The notes under the pieces: model-generated | The model's database searches: none | What the model was told of the DNA's origin: nothing | Seen by the model: the letters and a program-made list of their open reading frames with translations, nothing else | Assembly (NCBI GenBank): GCA_030606565.1 | Contig: JAUWGE010000013.1 | Location: forward strand, 1 to 42,031 | Direction of reading: 5' to 3' | DNA from: Candidatus Bipolaricaulota bacterium | GTDB taxonomy: Bacteria > Bipolaricaulota > Bipolaricaulia > UBA7950 > UBA9294 | DNA length: 42,031 bases | Translations under genes and position numbers: made by a program | In this document: positions 8,525 to 17,127 of the stretch, piece after piece | Layout of the letters: each line of letters begins with the position of its first letter | Position numbering within the stretch: the first letter of the stretch is position 1

Positions 8525-8526
8525 CT

Positions 8527-8838
8527 CTATCTAAATATCTCCCCACACTGTTTGCAGCGACGCATCTTTTCGCCGTCCACCACCGTGAATCCGACCCGCG
8601 TCGGAATTCCACACTCAGGACAGACCGGCAGCACATTGGAAACGTGAATCGTCCCCTCACGCTTTATGATCCCCGGTTCACGTAGGCTTTGCGTCGCCCG
8701 CTGGTGCTTTGTGATCATGTGCACATTCTCCACGATGATACGATTTCGCTCAGGGTAGACAACAAGCACCTTCCCAATCTTCCCGCGGTCGTTTCCGGCA
8801 ATCACCTTCACTCGGTCTCCCTTGCGCACCTTTCTCAT
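8527..8838 (-). CDS. rplX: 50S ribosomal protein L24 with C-terminal zinc ribbon
   Basis: 103-104 residues depending on which of two adjacent ATGs (8841, 8838) is used; 8838 has the better spacing from AAAGGAG. L24 is an assembly initiator for the 50S subunit. The KOW motif is at about 5-32 (VRKGDRVKVIAGNDRGKIGKV). Four cysteines near the end (CPEC and CKQC; 74, 77, 96 and 99 counting from the first ATG) form a zinc ribbon, a variant found in some thermophiles and other bacteria but absent from E. coli L24. Confidence 0.97.
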   Translation of the reverse strand: MRKVRKGDRVKVIAGNDRGKIGKVLVVYPERNRIIVENVHMITKHQRATQSLREPGIIKREGTIHVSNVLPVCPECGIPTRVGFTVVDGEKMRRCKQCGEIFR

Positions 8839-8849
8839 CATCCACTCCT

Positions 8850-9218
8850 TTACAGGACCTCAGGAGCGAGGGAGATAATCCGCAACATCCTCTTATCCCG
8901 TAGTTCGCGTGCCACCGGTCCGAACACACGTGTCCCGATCGGTTCACCCTGGTTGTTAATAAGAACGATTGCGTTATCATCGAATCGGATGTAGGTTCCA
9001 TCTTTCCGGCGATACGCACTACGCGTACGGACGATGACTCCTTTCACGATCTGCCCCTTCTCAATGTCACTCGTGGGAAGGTGCTTGCGCACCGAACCAA
9101 CTACGATATCCCCGATTTCGCCACGTCGCCGGTGCGACGGCCCCAGGACGTTGATGCAGCGGACCTGTTTCGCCCCGGAGTTATCCGCCACCCTAAGCAT
9201 CGTCTGCATTTGAATCAC
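8850..9218 (-). CDS. rplN: 50S ribosomal protein L14
   Basis: 122 residues. L14 contacts L19 and the 16S rRNA, forming an intersubunit bridge. Family motifs: [17 protein letters not shown] at the start, and [29 protein letters not shown] near 78-108. The start is GTG at 9218, seven nt after GGAGG at the end of rpsQ, and yields the canonical MIQ N-terminus. Order rpsQ-rplN-rplX is standard. Confidence 0.98.
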   Translation of the reverse strand: MIQMQTMLRVADNSGAKQVRCINVLGPSHRRRGEIGDIVVGSVRKHLPTSDIEKGQIVKGVIVRTRSAYRRKDGTYIRFDDNAIVLINNQGEPIGTRVFGPVARELRDKRMLRIISLAPEVL

Positions 9219-9220
9219 GC

Positions 9221-9466
9221 CTAGGCCTCCGCTTTCTCAATGATTTCAACCAGTCTCCAGCGCTTGATCCGGCTGTAAGGGCGGGATTCCTCAATCTTCA
9301 CTAAATCCCCTAGTCCCGCCGCCCCAACAGGATCATGTGCGTAAAACTTAAAATGTTTCCGGATATACTTGGGGTAGCGGGGATGGAGGCGACGTTCCTC
9401 AACCTTTACAACAATGGTCTTCTCCATGCGATCGCTCACCACCCGCCCGATCTTCACCTTCTTCAT
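9221..9466 (-). CDS. rpsQ: 30S ribosomal protein S17
   Basis: 81 residues, an OB-fold primary 16S rRNA-binding protein. Signature: [38 protein letters not shown] (about 9-46), then [24 protein letters not shown]. The ATG overlaps the rpmC stop by 4 nt (ATGA). The stop precedes rplN by 2 nt and carries its Shine-Dalgarno. Confidence 0.98.
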   Translation of the reverse strand: MKKVKIGRVVSDRMEKTIVVKVEERRLHPRYPKYIRKHFKFYAHDPVGAAGLGDLVKIEESRPYSRIKRWRLVEIIEKAEA

Positions 9467-9663
9467 CCTCTCGCCTCCCGCATCTTCTCGCGGGCAACCG
9501 TCATCACCCGGGCAATATCCTTGCGGGTCTTTGCCAGTTCGGCTGTATTATCCAACTCTCCGCTCACCTTCTGGAAACGCAGATTGAACAGTTTCCTCTT
9601 AAGTTCGCTCCCCTTCTGTGTCAGTTCCTCTGCGGTCAACTCGCGCAGATTCTCGGCCTTCAT
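9463..9663 (-). CDS. rpmC: 50S ribosomal protein L29
   Basis: 66 residues, the normal size for this small helical-hairpin protein at the tunnel exit, where signal recognition particle and trigger factor dock via the neighbouring L23. Motifs: LRELTAEEL at the start and LFNLRFQKVSGELDNTAELAKTRKDIARVMTV in the second helix. It overlaps rplP by 4 nt at its start and rpsQ by 4 nt at its end. Confidence 0.97.
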   Translation of the reverse strand: MKAENLRELTAEELTQKGSELKRKLFNLRFQKVSGELDNTAELAKTRKDIARVMTVAREKMREARG

Positions 9664-10091
9664 ACCTCTCCTCCCAGCACGGTCTTGCGTTTAAGCCGCG
9701 TAGGGATAGGGAGCTTATGGCTGACAAGCTTGTGCACCCTTTTGGCCTCCGCCTCACCGATCCCCGCAATCTCAAACAGGATCCGCCCTGGCTTTATAAC
9801 TGCCACCCAGTGATCCACCGGGCCCTTCCCTTTTCCCATGCGCGCTTCCGCAGGATGCTTCGTGATCGACTTGTCGGGGAAGATCCGAATCCAGATCTTA
9901 GAATCGCGGTGTGTCTGACGGGCGATTGTCGTCCGGCAGGCCTCGATCTGTCGATCGGTGATCCAAGCAGGGGCAAGGGCCTGGATTCCGTACTCACCAA
10001 ACGCGATATCGTTCCCCCGCGTCGCCTTTCCCTTCATTCGCCCGCGATGGAATTTCCTGTGCTTTGTCCTTTTGGGAAAAAGAAGAGCCAT
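9660..10091 (-). CDS. rplP: 50S ribosomal protein L16
   Basis: 143 residues. L16 lies near the A site and peptidyl transferase centre and is needed for late 50S maturation. Signatures: PKRTKHRKFHRGRMKGKATRGND (about 6-28), ALAPAWITDRQIEACR, WIRIFPDKSITKHPAEARMGKGKG (about 87-110). It starts immediately after the rpsC stop. The 3' end overlaps rpmC. Confidence 0.98.
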   Translation of the reverse strand: MALLFPKRTKHRKFHRGRMKGKATRGNDIAFGEYGIQALAPAWITDRQIEACRTTIARQTHRDSKIWIRIFPDKSITKHPAEARMGKGKGPVDHWVAVIKPGRILFEIAGIGEAEAKRVHKLVSHKLPIPTRLKRKTVLGGEV

Positions 10092-10092
10092 T

Positions 10093-10749
10093 CTATCTCA
10101 CCTCATCCCGCTGCGCCAACGGGGTACGCTCACCACGGAAGACCCATGCCTTGACCCCGATGTTTCCGTACTTCGTCCTCGCCTCGGTGAAACCGTAATC
10201 GATGTCCGCACGGATCGTCTGCAGTGGGACCCGTCCCTGCATCATCGTGATCGACCGAGCGATCTCCGCACCGCCAAGTCGGCCACTCACCTTGATTTTC
10301 ACCCCTTCAGCCCCCGCACCCATCACACGCCGGATCACCTCTTTCATGGCGCGGGCTGGCACAATGCGGCTCTCAATCTGCATCGCCACATCTTGTGAAA
10401 CAAGCGTCGCCTCCAAGTCAGGTCGCTCGACCTCCTTGATCGACACTTTTACCTTCCTGCCGGTGAGACGTTCCAGTGCCGTCTGTAATCCCTCGATCTC
10501 GCTCCCTCCCCGGCCAATGATGATCCCCGGCCGTGCCGAGCGGATGACGATCGATACACGATCCTCTTTGGACCGCTCGATGTTCACCTCGGCCACTGCG
10601 GCTCGGCGATACCGCTGGCCGATGAGGTCACGAATTCGCTTATCTTCGGCGATATACTCCGGGGCAAGTTTGGGGTTATACCAGTTGGAGATCCATTTGC
10701 GGGTCACCCCAACACGAAATCCGATCGGATGCACCTTCTGCCCCATCAT
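10093..10749 (-). CDS. rpsC: 30S ribosomal protein S3
   Basis: 218 residues. S3 lines the mRNA entry tunnel and contributes to helicase activity. It has the MGQKVHPIGFRVGVTR start, a KH domain (about 45-110, with RPGIIIGRGGSEIEGL) and the C-terminal domain with GAGAEGVKIKVSGRLGGAEIAR and DYGFTEARTKYGNIGVKAWVF. Two tandem ATGs begin the frame; the first overlaps the rplV stop by 4 nt. Confidence 0.98.
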   Translation of the reverse strand: MMGQKVHPIGFRVGVTRKWISNWYNPKLAPEYIAEDKRIRDLIGQRYRRAAVAEVNIERSKEDRVSIVIRSARPGIIIGRGGSEIEGLQTALERLTGRKVKVSIKEVERPDLEATLVSQDVAMQIESRIVPARAMKEVIRRVMGAGAEGVKIKVSGRLGGAEIARSITMMQGRVPLQTIRADIDYGFTEARTKYGNIGVKAWVFRGERTPLAQRDEVR

Positions 10750-11090
10750 TCCCCTCTCTTCTCGCCTACGACGATCGTGATATGGCTCGTCGGTCGGCGG
10801 ATGATGTCAGCCCGCCCCATCGCTCGAGGCCGCAAACGCCGCAGCGAGCGGCCCATGTCGACAGTAGCGCGCAGCACAACCAGTCGATCGACATCGACGT
10901 CATAGTTATTCTCTGCATTGGCGATCGCTGACTCTAACGTTTTGCGGATTGGTCGCGCCGCCTTTCTATTGGATAACGAGACGATCTGTAGTGCTTCGTT
11001 GATCTCCTTGCCGCGAATACAGTCGATCACCAACCGCGCCTTGCGAGGAGACACACGAATAAATCTCGTTACTGCACGCGCTTCCATCAT
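10746..11090 (-). CDS. rplV: 50S ribosomal protein L22
   Basis: 114 residues. L22 lines the nascent-chain tunnel with a beta-hairpin that macrolide mutations affect. Motifs: RFIRVSPRKARLVIDCIRGK (about 9-28), the helical region LESAIANAENNYDVDVDRL, and the hairpin MGRSLRRLRPRAMGRADIIRRPTSHITIVV. An ATG pair follows AGGAAGAG. Usual order rpsS-rplV-rpsC. Confidence 0.98.
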   Translation of the reverse strand: MMEARAVTRFIRVSPRKARLVIDCIRGKEINEALQIVSLSNRKAARPIRKTLESAIANAENNYDVDVDRLVVLRATVDMGRSLRRLRPRAMGRADIIRRPTSHITIVVGEKRGE

Positions 11091-11096
11091 CTCTTC

Positions 11097-11381
11097 CTAG
11101 GTCAGGCCCGGGGCCCGTTTCTTCTTCATCCCACCGTGGGCACGGAAGGTCCGCGTCGGCGCGAACTCCCCCAGTTTGTGCCCGACCATATTCTCTACGA
11201 TGTAGACCGGCACGTGCACTTTCCCGTTGTGAACCCTGATCGTCAGCCCCACCATCTCCGGGGTGACCATAGAGGCCCGCGCCCACGTTTTAATCTCCTC
11301 CAGTTCTCCCCGCTTGGCCTTATACACCTTCTTTAGAAGGCTCTCCTGCACGTACGGTCCTTTCTTCATCGATCTCGGCAT
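11097..11381 (-). CDS. rpsS: 30S ribosomal protein S19
   Basis: 94 residues. S19 sits in the 30S head, pairs with S13 and contacts the A-site finger of 23S rRNA. Signatures: [11 protein letters not shown] at the start, [29 protein letters not shown] (about 33-61) and [19 protein letters not shown] (about 66-84). Located between rplB and rplV as expected. Confidence 0.98.
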   Translation of the reverse strand: MPRSMKKGPYVQESLLKKVYKAKRGELEEIKTWARASMVTPEMVGLTIRVHNGKVHVPVYIVENMVGHKLGEFAPTRTFRAHGGMKKKRAPGLT

Positions 11382-11392
11382 ACCGTGACTCC

Positions 11393-12229
11393 TTATCGTC
11401 TCCCCTTGCCAGCCCGGCGCACAATCAGGACGCTTGACCGCTTTCTCTTCTTCCTCGTGCGCCCACCTTTGGCTAACTTTCCAGTCGGCGAAACCTGCGG
11501 CCGCCCGACACGGGCGCGCCCCTCCCCTCCACCATGCGGGTGATCGACAGGGTTCATCGCCACACCGCGTACCTTAGGCTTGCGCCCCAAGTGACGAACG
11601 CGCCCCGCCTTCCCGTGCTTCACGCTCTTGTGGTCGGGGTTAGAGACCTCTCCAATCGTGGCCCGACACTCCACACTGAAGATCCGCACTTCACCAGAAG
11701 GCATGCGGACATGTGCCCGATCGCCCTCCTTGCCGATCAACTTCGCCGACGTCCCGGCCGAGCGCGCCACTTTCCCCCCACTTCCAGGACTCAGCTCTAG
11801 GTTATGGATCACCGCTCCAAGCGGAATGCGGCGCAGGGGCATGGCGTTACCAACGCGAACCTCTGCAGTCTCTCCGGACTCTACCTGCGCGTCGATCTCT
11901 AAGGAGACTGGCGTGGGGATGTAACGCTTCTCCCCATCCACATAATGGAGAAGAGTGATCCACGCCGATCGGTTCGGATCGTACTCACGTGAGACGACTC
12001 GCGCTGGGATTCCATCCTTGGCGCGAGAGAAATCGATGGTCCGATAGCGACGCTTGTGCCCTCCACCGCGCCACCGCACCGTGGTCTTCCCCTGGAAGTT
12101 CCGTCCCCCCTTCTTGTGGATCGGTTGGAGGAGACTCTTCTCCGGTGCCACTGGCGTGAGTTCACTATAATCGGGGAGATCGGCGTGGCGACGCCCCGGC
12201 GATGTCGGCTTAAATCTCTTCAAAGACAT
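11393..12229 (-). CDS. rplB: 50S ribosomal protein L2
   Basis: 278 residues. L2 is the most conserved large-subunit protein and is needed for subunit association and peptidyl transfer. Signatures: KPTSPGRRH at the start, [27 protein letters not shown] (about 41-67), and the C-terminal [14 protein letters not shown] (about 225-238), which contains the histidine near the peptidyl transferase centre, followed by [12 protein letters not shown]. Standard place after rplW. Confidence 0.99.
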   Translation of the reverse strand: MSLKRFKPTSPGRRHADLPDYSELTPVAPEKSLLQPIHKKGGRNFQGKTTVRWRGGGHKRRYRTIDFSRAKDGIPARVVSREYDPNRSAWITLLHYVDGEKRYIPTPVSLEIDAQVESGETAEVRVGNAMPLRRIPLGAVIHNLELSPGSGGKVARSAGTSAKLIGKEGDRAHVRMPSGEVRIFSVECRATIGEVSNPDHKSVKHGKAGRVRHLGRKPKVRGVAMNPVDHPHGGGEGRARVGRPQVSPTGKLAKGGRTRKKRKRSSVLIVRRAGKGRR

Positions 12230-12231
12230 AT

Positions 12232-12531
12232 CTATCCCCCCATCACATCGATTCGGTCACCAGCGGCCAGCCGCACGATGGCCTTTCGCCACCGCGACGT
12301 CCGTCCGTGTAACTGGTTCAGTCGTTCTCGGCGAGGCTTGCCCTTCATATTCGCTGTCCAAACCTTCTCCACCTTTACCTTGAACAGCTCCTCGATCGCT
12401 TTCTTGACTTCTATCTTGTTCGCGCCGAGGGCGACCCGGAATGCGTACTTGTTCTCTTCCATTTTCGCCCACGTCTCCTCGGTTAGAATCGGCGCAAGAA
12501 CAATATCCTCGGCATGAACCAGTTTCGCCAT
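12232..12531 (-). CDS. rplW: 50S ribosomal protein L23
   Basis: 99 residues. L23 is the docking site for trigger factor and signal recognition particle at the tunnel exit. Signatures: VLAPILTEETWAKMEENKYAFRVALGANKIEVKKAIEELFKVKVEKVWTA across residues 11-60, and GRTSRWRKAIVRLAAGD near the C-terminus. Gaps of 2 nt separate it from both rplD and rplB. Confidence 0.98.
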   Translation of the reverse strand: MAKLVHAEDIVLAPILTEETWAKMEENKYAFRVALGANKIEVKKAIEELFKVKVEKVWTANMKGKPRRERLNQLHGRTSRWRKAIVRLAAGDRIDVMGG

Positions 12532-12533
12532 GT

Positions 12534-13163
12534 CTAGAATCTCTCCTTCAGCTCTTCCAGCGCCTCTAGGGTCAATACTAATCCCTCATGACGCAGAACG
12601 TCGTACACATTCAATCCAGCACAGGCTAGACATTTCACCTTGGGGATGTTAGAGAAGGATCTCTTGGCCGGACGATTATACTCGCCGGCGCTAACCACCA
12701 CCAGAGTGGTAGAACTCATCTCCAAACGATTCAACAAGGAAACAGCGGGCTTAGTTTTCGGCTCCTCAAATTTCATCCGATCGAGGAGGATGACCTTCCC
12801 TTCGTGAGCGCGATCGGAGAGAGCGGAGGCGAGGGCACGCCGGCGCATCTTCTTCGTCAGCTTCACGTGATAGGAGCGCGGTTTTGGGCCGAAGATGATA
12901 CCACCACCGGCCCACAGGGGGGAGCGGCGCGATCCTGCACGGGCGCGGCCGGTACCCTTCTGCCGCCAGGGCTTGCGACCACCGCCGCGCACCTCCCCGC
13001 GCGTCTTGGTCGAACTCGTCCCCTGACGCCGATTCAGAAGCTGCATGCGGACAGCCCGATACAAGAGGTCAGGGTTGACCTCTGCCCCAAAGATTCTTTC
13101 CTCCAGTTCGACAACCTGGGGCTCGCTCGTTCCATCAAAAGTGTACAGCTTCGCTTCAACCAT
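12534..13163 (-). CDS. rplD: 50S ribosomal protein L4
   Basis: 209 residues from ATG 13163, which lies 7 nt after GAGG; a GTG at 13166 directly before it would add one residue. L4 reaches into the exit tunnel and in E. coli autoregulates the S10 operon. The conserved extended loop (about 55-95: [33 protein letters not shown]) is complete. It overlaps the rplC end by about 8 nt. Confidence 0.97.
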   Translation of the reverse strand: MVEAKLYTFDGTSEPQVVELEERIFGAEVNPDLLYRAVRMQLLNRRQGTSSTKTRGEVRGGGRKPWRQKGTGRARAGSRRSPLWAGGGIIFGPKPRSYHVKLTKKMRRRALASALSDRAHEGKVILLDRMKFEEPKTKPAVSLLNRLEMSSTTLVVVSAGEYNRPAKRSFSNIPKVKCLACAGLNVYDVLRHEGLVLTLEALEELKERF

Positions 13164-13779
13164 CACTTTTCCTCAACTGTAAGACAGAACCGCGCGGACC
13201 AGGGGTCGATCCTTTGAGCACCAGCAGATTCCTCTCTGGATCGACCCGCAAGACCCTCACTTTCTTAATCGTAACGCGGTGATTACCAGTGTGCCCGGGA
13301 AGCTTTTTCCCCTTAACCACTCGCCCGGGTTCGACACAGCTTCCCACTGCACCGGGGCGACGATGGAAGTGCGAGCCGTGTGACTTCGGTCCGCCAGCAA
13401 AGTTCCACCGCTTCACCACCCCCTGGAACCCCAGCCCGCGCGAGATCCCGGTGACATCGATCTTCGCCCCTTCAGAGAAGATCTCCACCCCGATCTTATC
13501 TCCCACCTTGTAGGCGGAGGGGTCGTCCACTCTGACCTCGAACAGGTGCCGGTGCGACGGGACACCCGCCTTCTTGTAGTGCCCTTGAAGAGGATGCGTC
13601 ACCTTTCGCTCTGCGACCTCCTGATAACCGAGTTGAATCGCGTTGTACCCGTCCGTCTCCACGGTCTTTACTTGCACCACTGTACACGGCTGCGTTTCCA
13701 TCACCGTCGCCCCGACGGCACGATCATCGACGAACAACTGTGTCATCCCGATCTTTCGCGCTAAGATTCCTAGAGCCAT
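13156..13779 (-). CDS. rplC: 50S ribosomal protein L3
   Basis: 207 residues. L3 initiates 50S assembly and its loop reaches the peptidyl transferase centre. Signatures: LGILARKIGMTQLF at the start, DVTGISRGLGFQGVVKRWNFAGGPKSHGSHFHRRPGAVGS (about 108-147) and PGRVVKGKKLPGHTGNHRVTIKKV. First of the S10 operon proteins after rpsJ, with normal order. Confidence 0.98.
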   Translation of the reverse strand: MALGILARKIGMTQLFVDDRAVGATVMETQPCTVVQVKTVETDGYNAIQLGYQEVAERKVTHPLQGHYKKAGVPSHRHLFEVRVDDPSAYKVGDKIGVEIFSEGAKIDVTGISRGLGFQGVVKRWNFAGGPKSHGSHFHRRPGAVGSCVEPGRVVKGKKLPGHTGNHRVTIKKVRVLRVDPERNLLVLKGSTPGPRGSVLQLRKSDG

Positions 13780-13797
13780 CCGTTACACCCTCCGTCT

Positions 13798-14106
13798 TTA
13801 GAGCTTGATCTCGATGTCAACCCCAGTGGGGAGCTCGATGTCCATCAACGCATTGATCGTCTCCGAGGTCGGCTCCTTGATATCAAGCAACCGAGTGTGA
13901 ATCCGTCGCTCAAAGTGCTCCATCGACTTCTTATCAATGTGCGGGGAGCGCAGGACCGTATAGATTCGCCTCTTCGTCGGAAGAGGGATGGGACCTGAAA
14001 TCTTGGCGCGGGTCTCTGTCGCCGAGTCCACGATCTTTTTGATCGAGCTGTCGACCAGTTCATGGTCGTAGCCCCGCAGCTTGATTCTAATCTTCTCTCT
14101 CGCCAT
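13798..14106 (-). CDS. rpsJ: 30S ribosomal protein S10
   Basis: 102 residues. S10 is part of the 30S head and, as NusE, takes part in antitermination with NusB. Signatures: [21 protein letters not shown] (5-25), [29 protein letters not shown] (about 38-66), and VDIEIKL at the end. It starts 2 nt after the fusA stop; the tuf gene normally found here is missing. Confidence 0.98.
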   Translation of the reverse strand: MAREKIRIKLRGYDHELVDSSIKKIVDSATETRAKISGPIPLPTKRRIYTVLRSPHIDKKSMEHFERRIHTRLLDIKEPTSETINALMDIELPTGVDIEIKL

Positions 14107-14108
14107 AG

Positions 14109-16187
14109 TTAAGAGTAACCTCGACTCCTGATAATCTCCTTCCTAAACCCTTCTGGGACCACGTCGTAGCGCGCCACACGCAGTGTGTAGGTAGCTCGAC
14201 CTTGAGTCAAAGAACGCAGTCGCGTAGCATAGCCGAACGTCTCCGCGAGCGGGATGGCCACGAAGACGATCTGCACCGTCTCCCGCGACTGAAGTTCTCG
14301 GATCTCCCCGCGCCTGCGCGCCAAGTCCTCCATAACTTCCCCCAGGTACTCGCCCGGAGTGATTACCTCCCCCTCCATAATCGGCTCAAGAAGGTCAAAA
14401 CTTCCCCTCCTATATGCCTTATGAAGCGCGGTGACTGCAGCCGCCCGGAAGGCTAGCTCGGACGAATCGACTGGGTGAAAAGATCCCCCAATCAAGGTAG
14501 CCCCAATATCCACCAAAGGATAACCGGCGAGGGGACCGTTTGTCAACGTCTCCTTCAGCCCCTTCTCAATCGCCGCTCTATACTCCCGCGGGATCTCGTC
14601 TCTCTTGACTGTATCTGTGAATTGAAAACCGCTTCCGCGCGGGAGGGGCTCGAAGTGGACGATAACATGGCCGTATTGCCCTCGTCCTCCGGTCTGCTTG
14701 ACAAATTTTCCCTCCACGTCAATCGGCTCGCTGAGCGTCTCGCGATAGGCAACCTGGGGCTGCCCCACAAGAGCAGAGATGCCGTACTCCTCGCGAAGCC
14801 GGCGCACTAGGACCTCCAAATGCAGCTCCCCCATCCCTGAGATAATCGTTTGATTCGTCGTCTTATTGACATCCACACGGAAGGTCGGATCCTCTTGAGC
14901 AAGCTTCGCCAACCCCTCGGAGAGGACCCCCTGCTCGGCCTCGGTACGCGGTTCGATAGCAATAAAGACGACCGGTTCCGGAAATTTTATTTTCTCCAGG
15001 AGGATCGGGGAAGACTTATCGCAGAGCGTATCTCCAGTCGAGATCTCGCGAGAACCCACGACCGCTACGATCTCCCCCGCCTGCGTTTTATCCAAGGGAG
15101 TGCGTTGATTGGCGTGCATCCGGAAAATCTTCATAAGTCGAAGGCCCTTACCTGTTGACGCATTGAACAGATGGTTACCTGCTTTCACTTTTCCTGAATA
15201 AACCCTAATAAACACCAATCGACCGGCATAGCGATCGGTGACGACCTTGAACGCCAACGCAGAGAATGGTTGATCAACCTCCGCTGTACGCTCTTCGTCA
15301 CTACCTACTCCACGCACTGGAGGGATATCCACCGGCGAGGGAAGGTAACGAACAACGGCGTCGAGAAGCGGCTGTACGCCCTGGTTTTGGAAGGCCGAAC
15401 CCCCCAATACCGGTACAACGCTGTGGTGGATACACCCACGGCGAAGTCCCTCATGGAACGCTGCCGCGTCAATTTCTGCACCCGCAATATACGCCTCCAT
15501 CACCCGGTCGTCATACTCGGCGACTCTCTCAACAGCCATCTCACGATAGCGCTCTAGCTCCTCCCATTTCGAGTCAGGAACGGAGAGATACTCATAACGC
15601 TCTCCCTTGCTCTTAGGATCCCAGACGATCAGGCGCCGTGCGAGGAGGTCAATCATTCCCACCAAGCGGCGATTCTCGTCACGATAGGGAAGTTGAAGTG
15701 GAACGACGATCACACCCAACCGATCCTCGATCATCGCCAGGGTTTGGGTATAACTCGACTCAACGCGATCAAGCTTGTTGACAAACGCCAAGCGTGGAAT
15801 ACGGTAACGATCCGCTTGTCGCCACACGGCTTCGGACTGCGATTCCACCATCTCCACTCCGGAGAAGATAACAATTCCCCCGTCGAGTACGCGTAGTGAC
15901 CGCTCCACCTCAGCAGTGAAGTCCACATGCCCCGGGGTATCGATGATGTTGATCCAGTGGTCGCGCCAGGAGCAGGTTGTCGCCGCAGACGTGATAGTGA
16001 TTCCCCGTTCTCGCTCCTGGGTCATCCAGTCCATCTCAGTATCCCCCTCGTGTACTTCGCCCATCTTATGGGTCCGTCCAGTGTAGTAAAGAATCCGTTC
16101 CGTGGTGGTGGTCTTCCCAGCATCTATATGAGCCATGATGCCAATATTACGGACCCGTTTTATCCCCACAGAAACGTCGGTGGACAT
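14109..16187 (-). CDS. fusA: Elongation factor G
   Basis: 692 residues, the standard length. EF-G drives tRNA-mRNA translocation using GTP and also splits ribosomes with RRF. G motifs: [19 protein letters not shown] (G1, about 19-37), [14 protein letters not shown] (switch II region and G2), DTPGHVDF (G3) and NKLDR (G4; usually NKMDR). Domains IV and V follow, with [17 protein letters not shown] and the C-terminal [11 protein letters not shown]. Placed rpsG-fusA-rpsJ, without tuf downstream. A 45-nt gap separates it from rpsG. Confidence 0.98.
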   Translation of the reverse strand: MSTDVSVGIKRVRNIGIMAHIDAGKTTTTERILYYTGRTHKMGEVHEGDTEMDWMTQERERGITITSAATTCSWRDHWINIIDTPGHVDFTAEVERSLRVLDGGIVIFSGVEMVESQSEAVWRQADRYRIPRLAFVNKLDRVESSYTQTLAMIEDRLGVIVVPLQLPYRDENRRLVGMIDLLARRLIVWDPKSKGERYEYLSVPDSKWEELERYREMAVERVAEYDDRVMEAYIAGAEIDAAAFHEGLRRGCIHHSVVPVLGGSAFQNQGVQPLLDAVVRYLPSPVDIPPVRGVGSDEERTAEVDQPFSALAFKVVTDRYAGRLVFIRVYSGKVKAGNHLFNASTGKGLRLMKIFRMHANQRTPLDKTQAGEIVAVVGSREISTGDTLCDKSSPILLEKIKFPEPVVFIAIEPRTEAEQGVLSEGLAKLAQEDPTFRVDVNKTTNQTIISGMGELHLEVLVRRLREEYGISALVGQPQVAYRETLSEPIDVEGKFVKQTGGRGQYGHVIVHFEPLPRGSGFQFTDTVKRDEIPREYRAAIEKGLKETLTNGPLAGYPLVDIGATLIGGSFHPVDSSELAFRAAAVTALHKAYRRGSFDLLEPIMEGEVITPGEYLGEVMEDLARRRGEIRELQSRETVQIVFVAIPLAETFGYATRLRSLTQGRATYTLRVARYDVVPEGFRKEIIRSRGYS

Positions 16188-16232
16188 AGAAGCCCTCTTT
16201 CTACCACCTAGAAAACAAGGAATTGAACCCGA

Positions 16233-16694
16233 CTACCAGCGGTAGTGGGCAAAAGCACGGTTGGCTTCAGCCATGCGGTGGACATCGAGCCGCTTGTTGT
16301 AAGCTTTCCCTTCCTTGCGCGCCGCATCAATAATCTCCGCGGCAAGGCGCCCACTCATTGTATGCTCGCCGCGCTCACGAGCGGCCCGAACGATCCAACG
16401 AAGGGCAAGGGCAGTCTGCCGATCCCGGGGCACCTCGTAGGGAACCTGGTAATTGGCTCCACCGACACGACGGGTGCGTACTTCCAAGCGGGGAGAGCAG
16501 TTGGCGACCGCGGCGTTGAAAACCTCAAGGACAGGAGAATCACTACTTCGATCATCGACCTGTTCCAAGGCTTTATAAACGATCCGCTCCGCGATCGACT
16601 TCTTGCCGTCCAGCATGACATAATTAATCAGCTTCGCGAGGAGCCTGCTGTTATACTTGATATCAGGTTCGACACCCCGGCCTGGTATCTGCAT
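16233..16694 (-). CDS. rpsG: 30S ribosomal protein S7
   Basis: 153 residues from ATG 16694 ([16 protein letters not shown]), five nt after AGGTGG; a GTG at 16703 adjoining the rpsL stop would add three residues. S7 organises the 30S head and controls the str operon in E. coli. Signatures: [22 protein letters not shown] (about 23-44), [17 protein letters not shown] (about 72-88) and the C-terminal [15 protein letters not shown]. The N-terminal arm is slightly shorter than usual. Confidence 0.96.
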   Translation of the reverse strand: MQIPGRGVEPDIKYNSRLLAKLINYVMLDGKKSIAERIVYKALEQVDDRSSDSPVLEVFNAAVANCSPRLEVRTRRVGGANYQVPYEVPRDRQTALALRWIVRAARERGEHTMSGRLAAEIIDAARKEGKAYNKRLDVHRMAEANRAFAHYRW

Positions 16695-16703
16695 TCTTTC
16701 CAC

Positions 16704-17075
16704 CTAGCTCCCCTTCTTAGCTCCGTACTTCGAGCGCCCCTGTCGACGTCCCTCTACTCCTTCCGCGTCGAGGGGGCCACGAACGATGTGGTAACGTACT
16801 CCTGGAAGGTCCTTCACTCGGCCGCCCCGTACTATGACCATCGAGTGCTCTTGAAGGTTGTGCCCCTCACCGCCGATGTAAGCGGTGACTTCCTTCCCAT
16901 TACTCAAGCGGACACGAGCAACCTTGCGCAGTGCCGAATTCGGCTTTTTAGGGGTGCGGGTGTAGACACGCGTGCAGACGCCTCGCCGCTGTGGGCAGGA
17001 ACCGAGTGCCGGAGCCTTACTCTTTCTTACCTTCGGTTTACGGCCTAGTCGAATAAGTTGATTGATCGTCGGCAT
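16704..17075 (-). CDS. rpsL: 30S ribosomal protein S12
   Basis: 123 residues from ATG 17075 ([13 protein letters not shown]), with GGAG seven nt upstream; a GTG at 17081 would add two. S12 monitors decoding in the A site. The [30 protein letters not shown] region contains the lysine of streptomycin resistance (in [11 protein letters not shown]), and [16 protein letters not shown] carries the second resistance site. Both lysine positions have their sensitive-type residues. It is the first gene after the strong promoter at 17099-17127. Confidence 0.98.
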   Translation of the reverse strand: MPTINQLIRLGRKPKVRKSKAPALGSCPQRRGVCTRVYTRTPKKPNSALRKVARVRLSNGKEVTAYIGGEGHNLQEHSMVIVRGGRVKDLPGVRYHIVRGPLDAEGVEGRRQGRSKYGAKKGS

Positions 17076-17098
17076 CTTCACACTCCAAATTGTAGCAG

Positions 17099-17127
17099 AT
17101 TATAGATTAGCTCATAGATTCTGTCAA
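17099..17127 (-). promoter_or_regulatory. Perfect consensus sigma-70 promoter for the ribosomal cluster
   Basis: On the minus strand, TTGACA (17122-17127) and TATAAT (17099-17104) are separated by exactly 17 nt. Both hexamers match the consensus at all six positions. It overlaps the last codons and stop of rpoC, and the predicted transcription start is about 17 nt before the rpsL ATG. It would serve rpsL and all downstream ribosomal genes. Confidence 0.9.
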
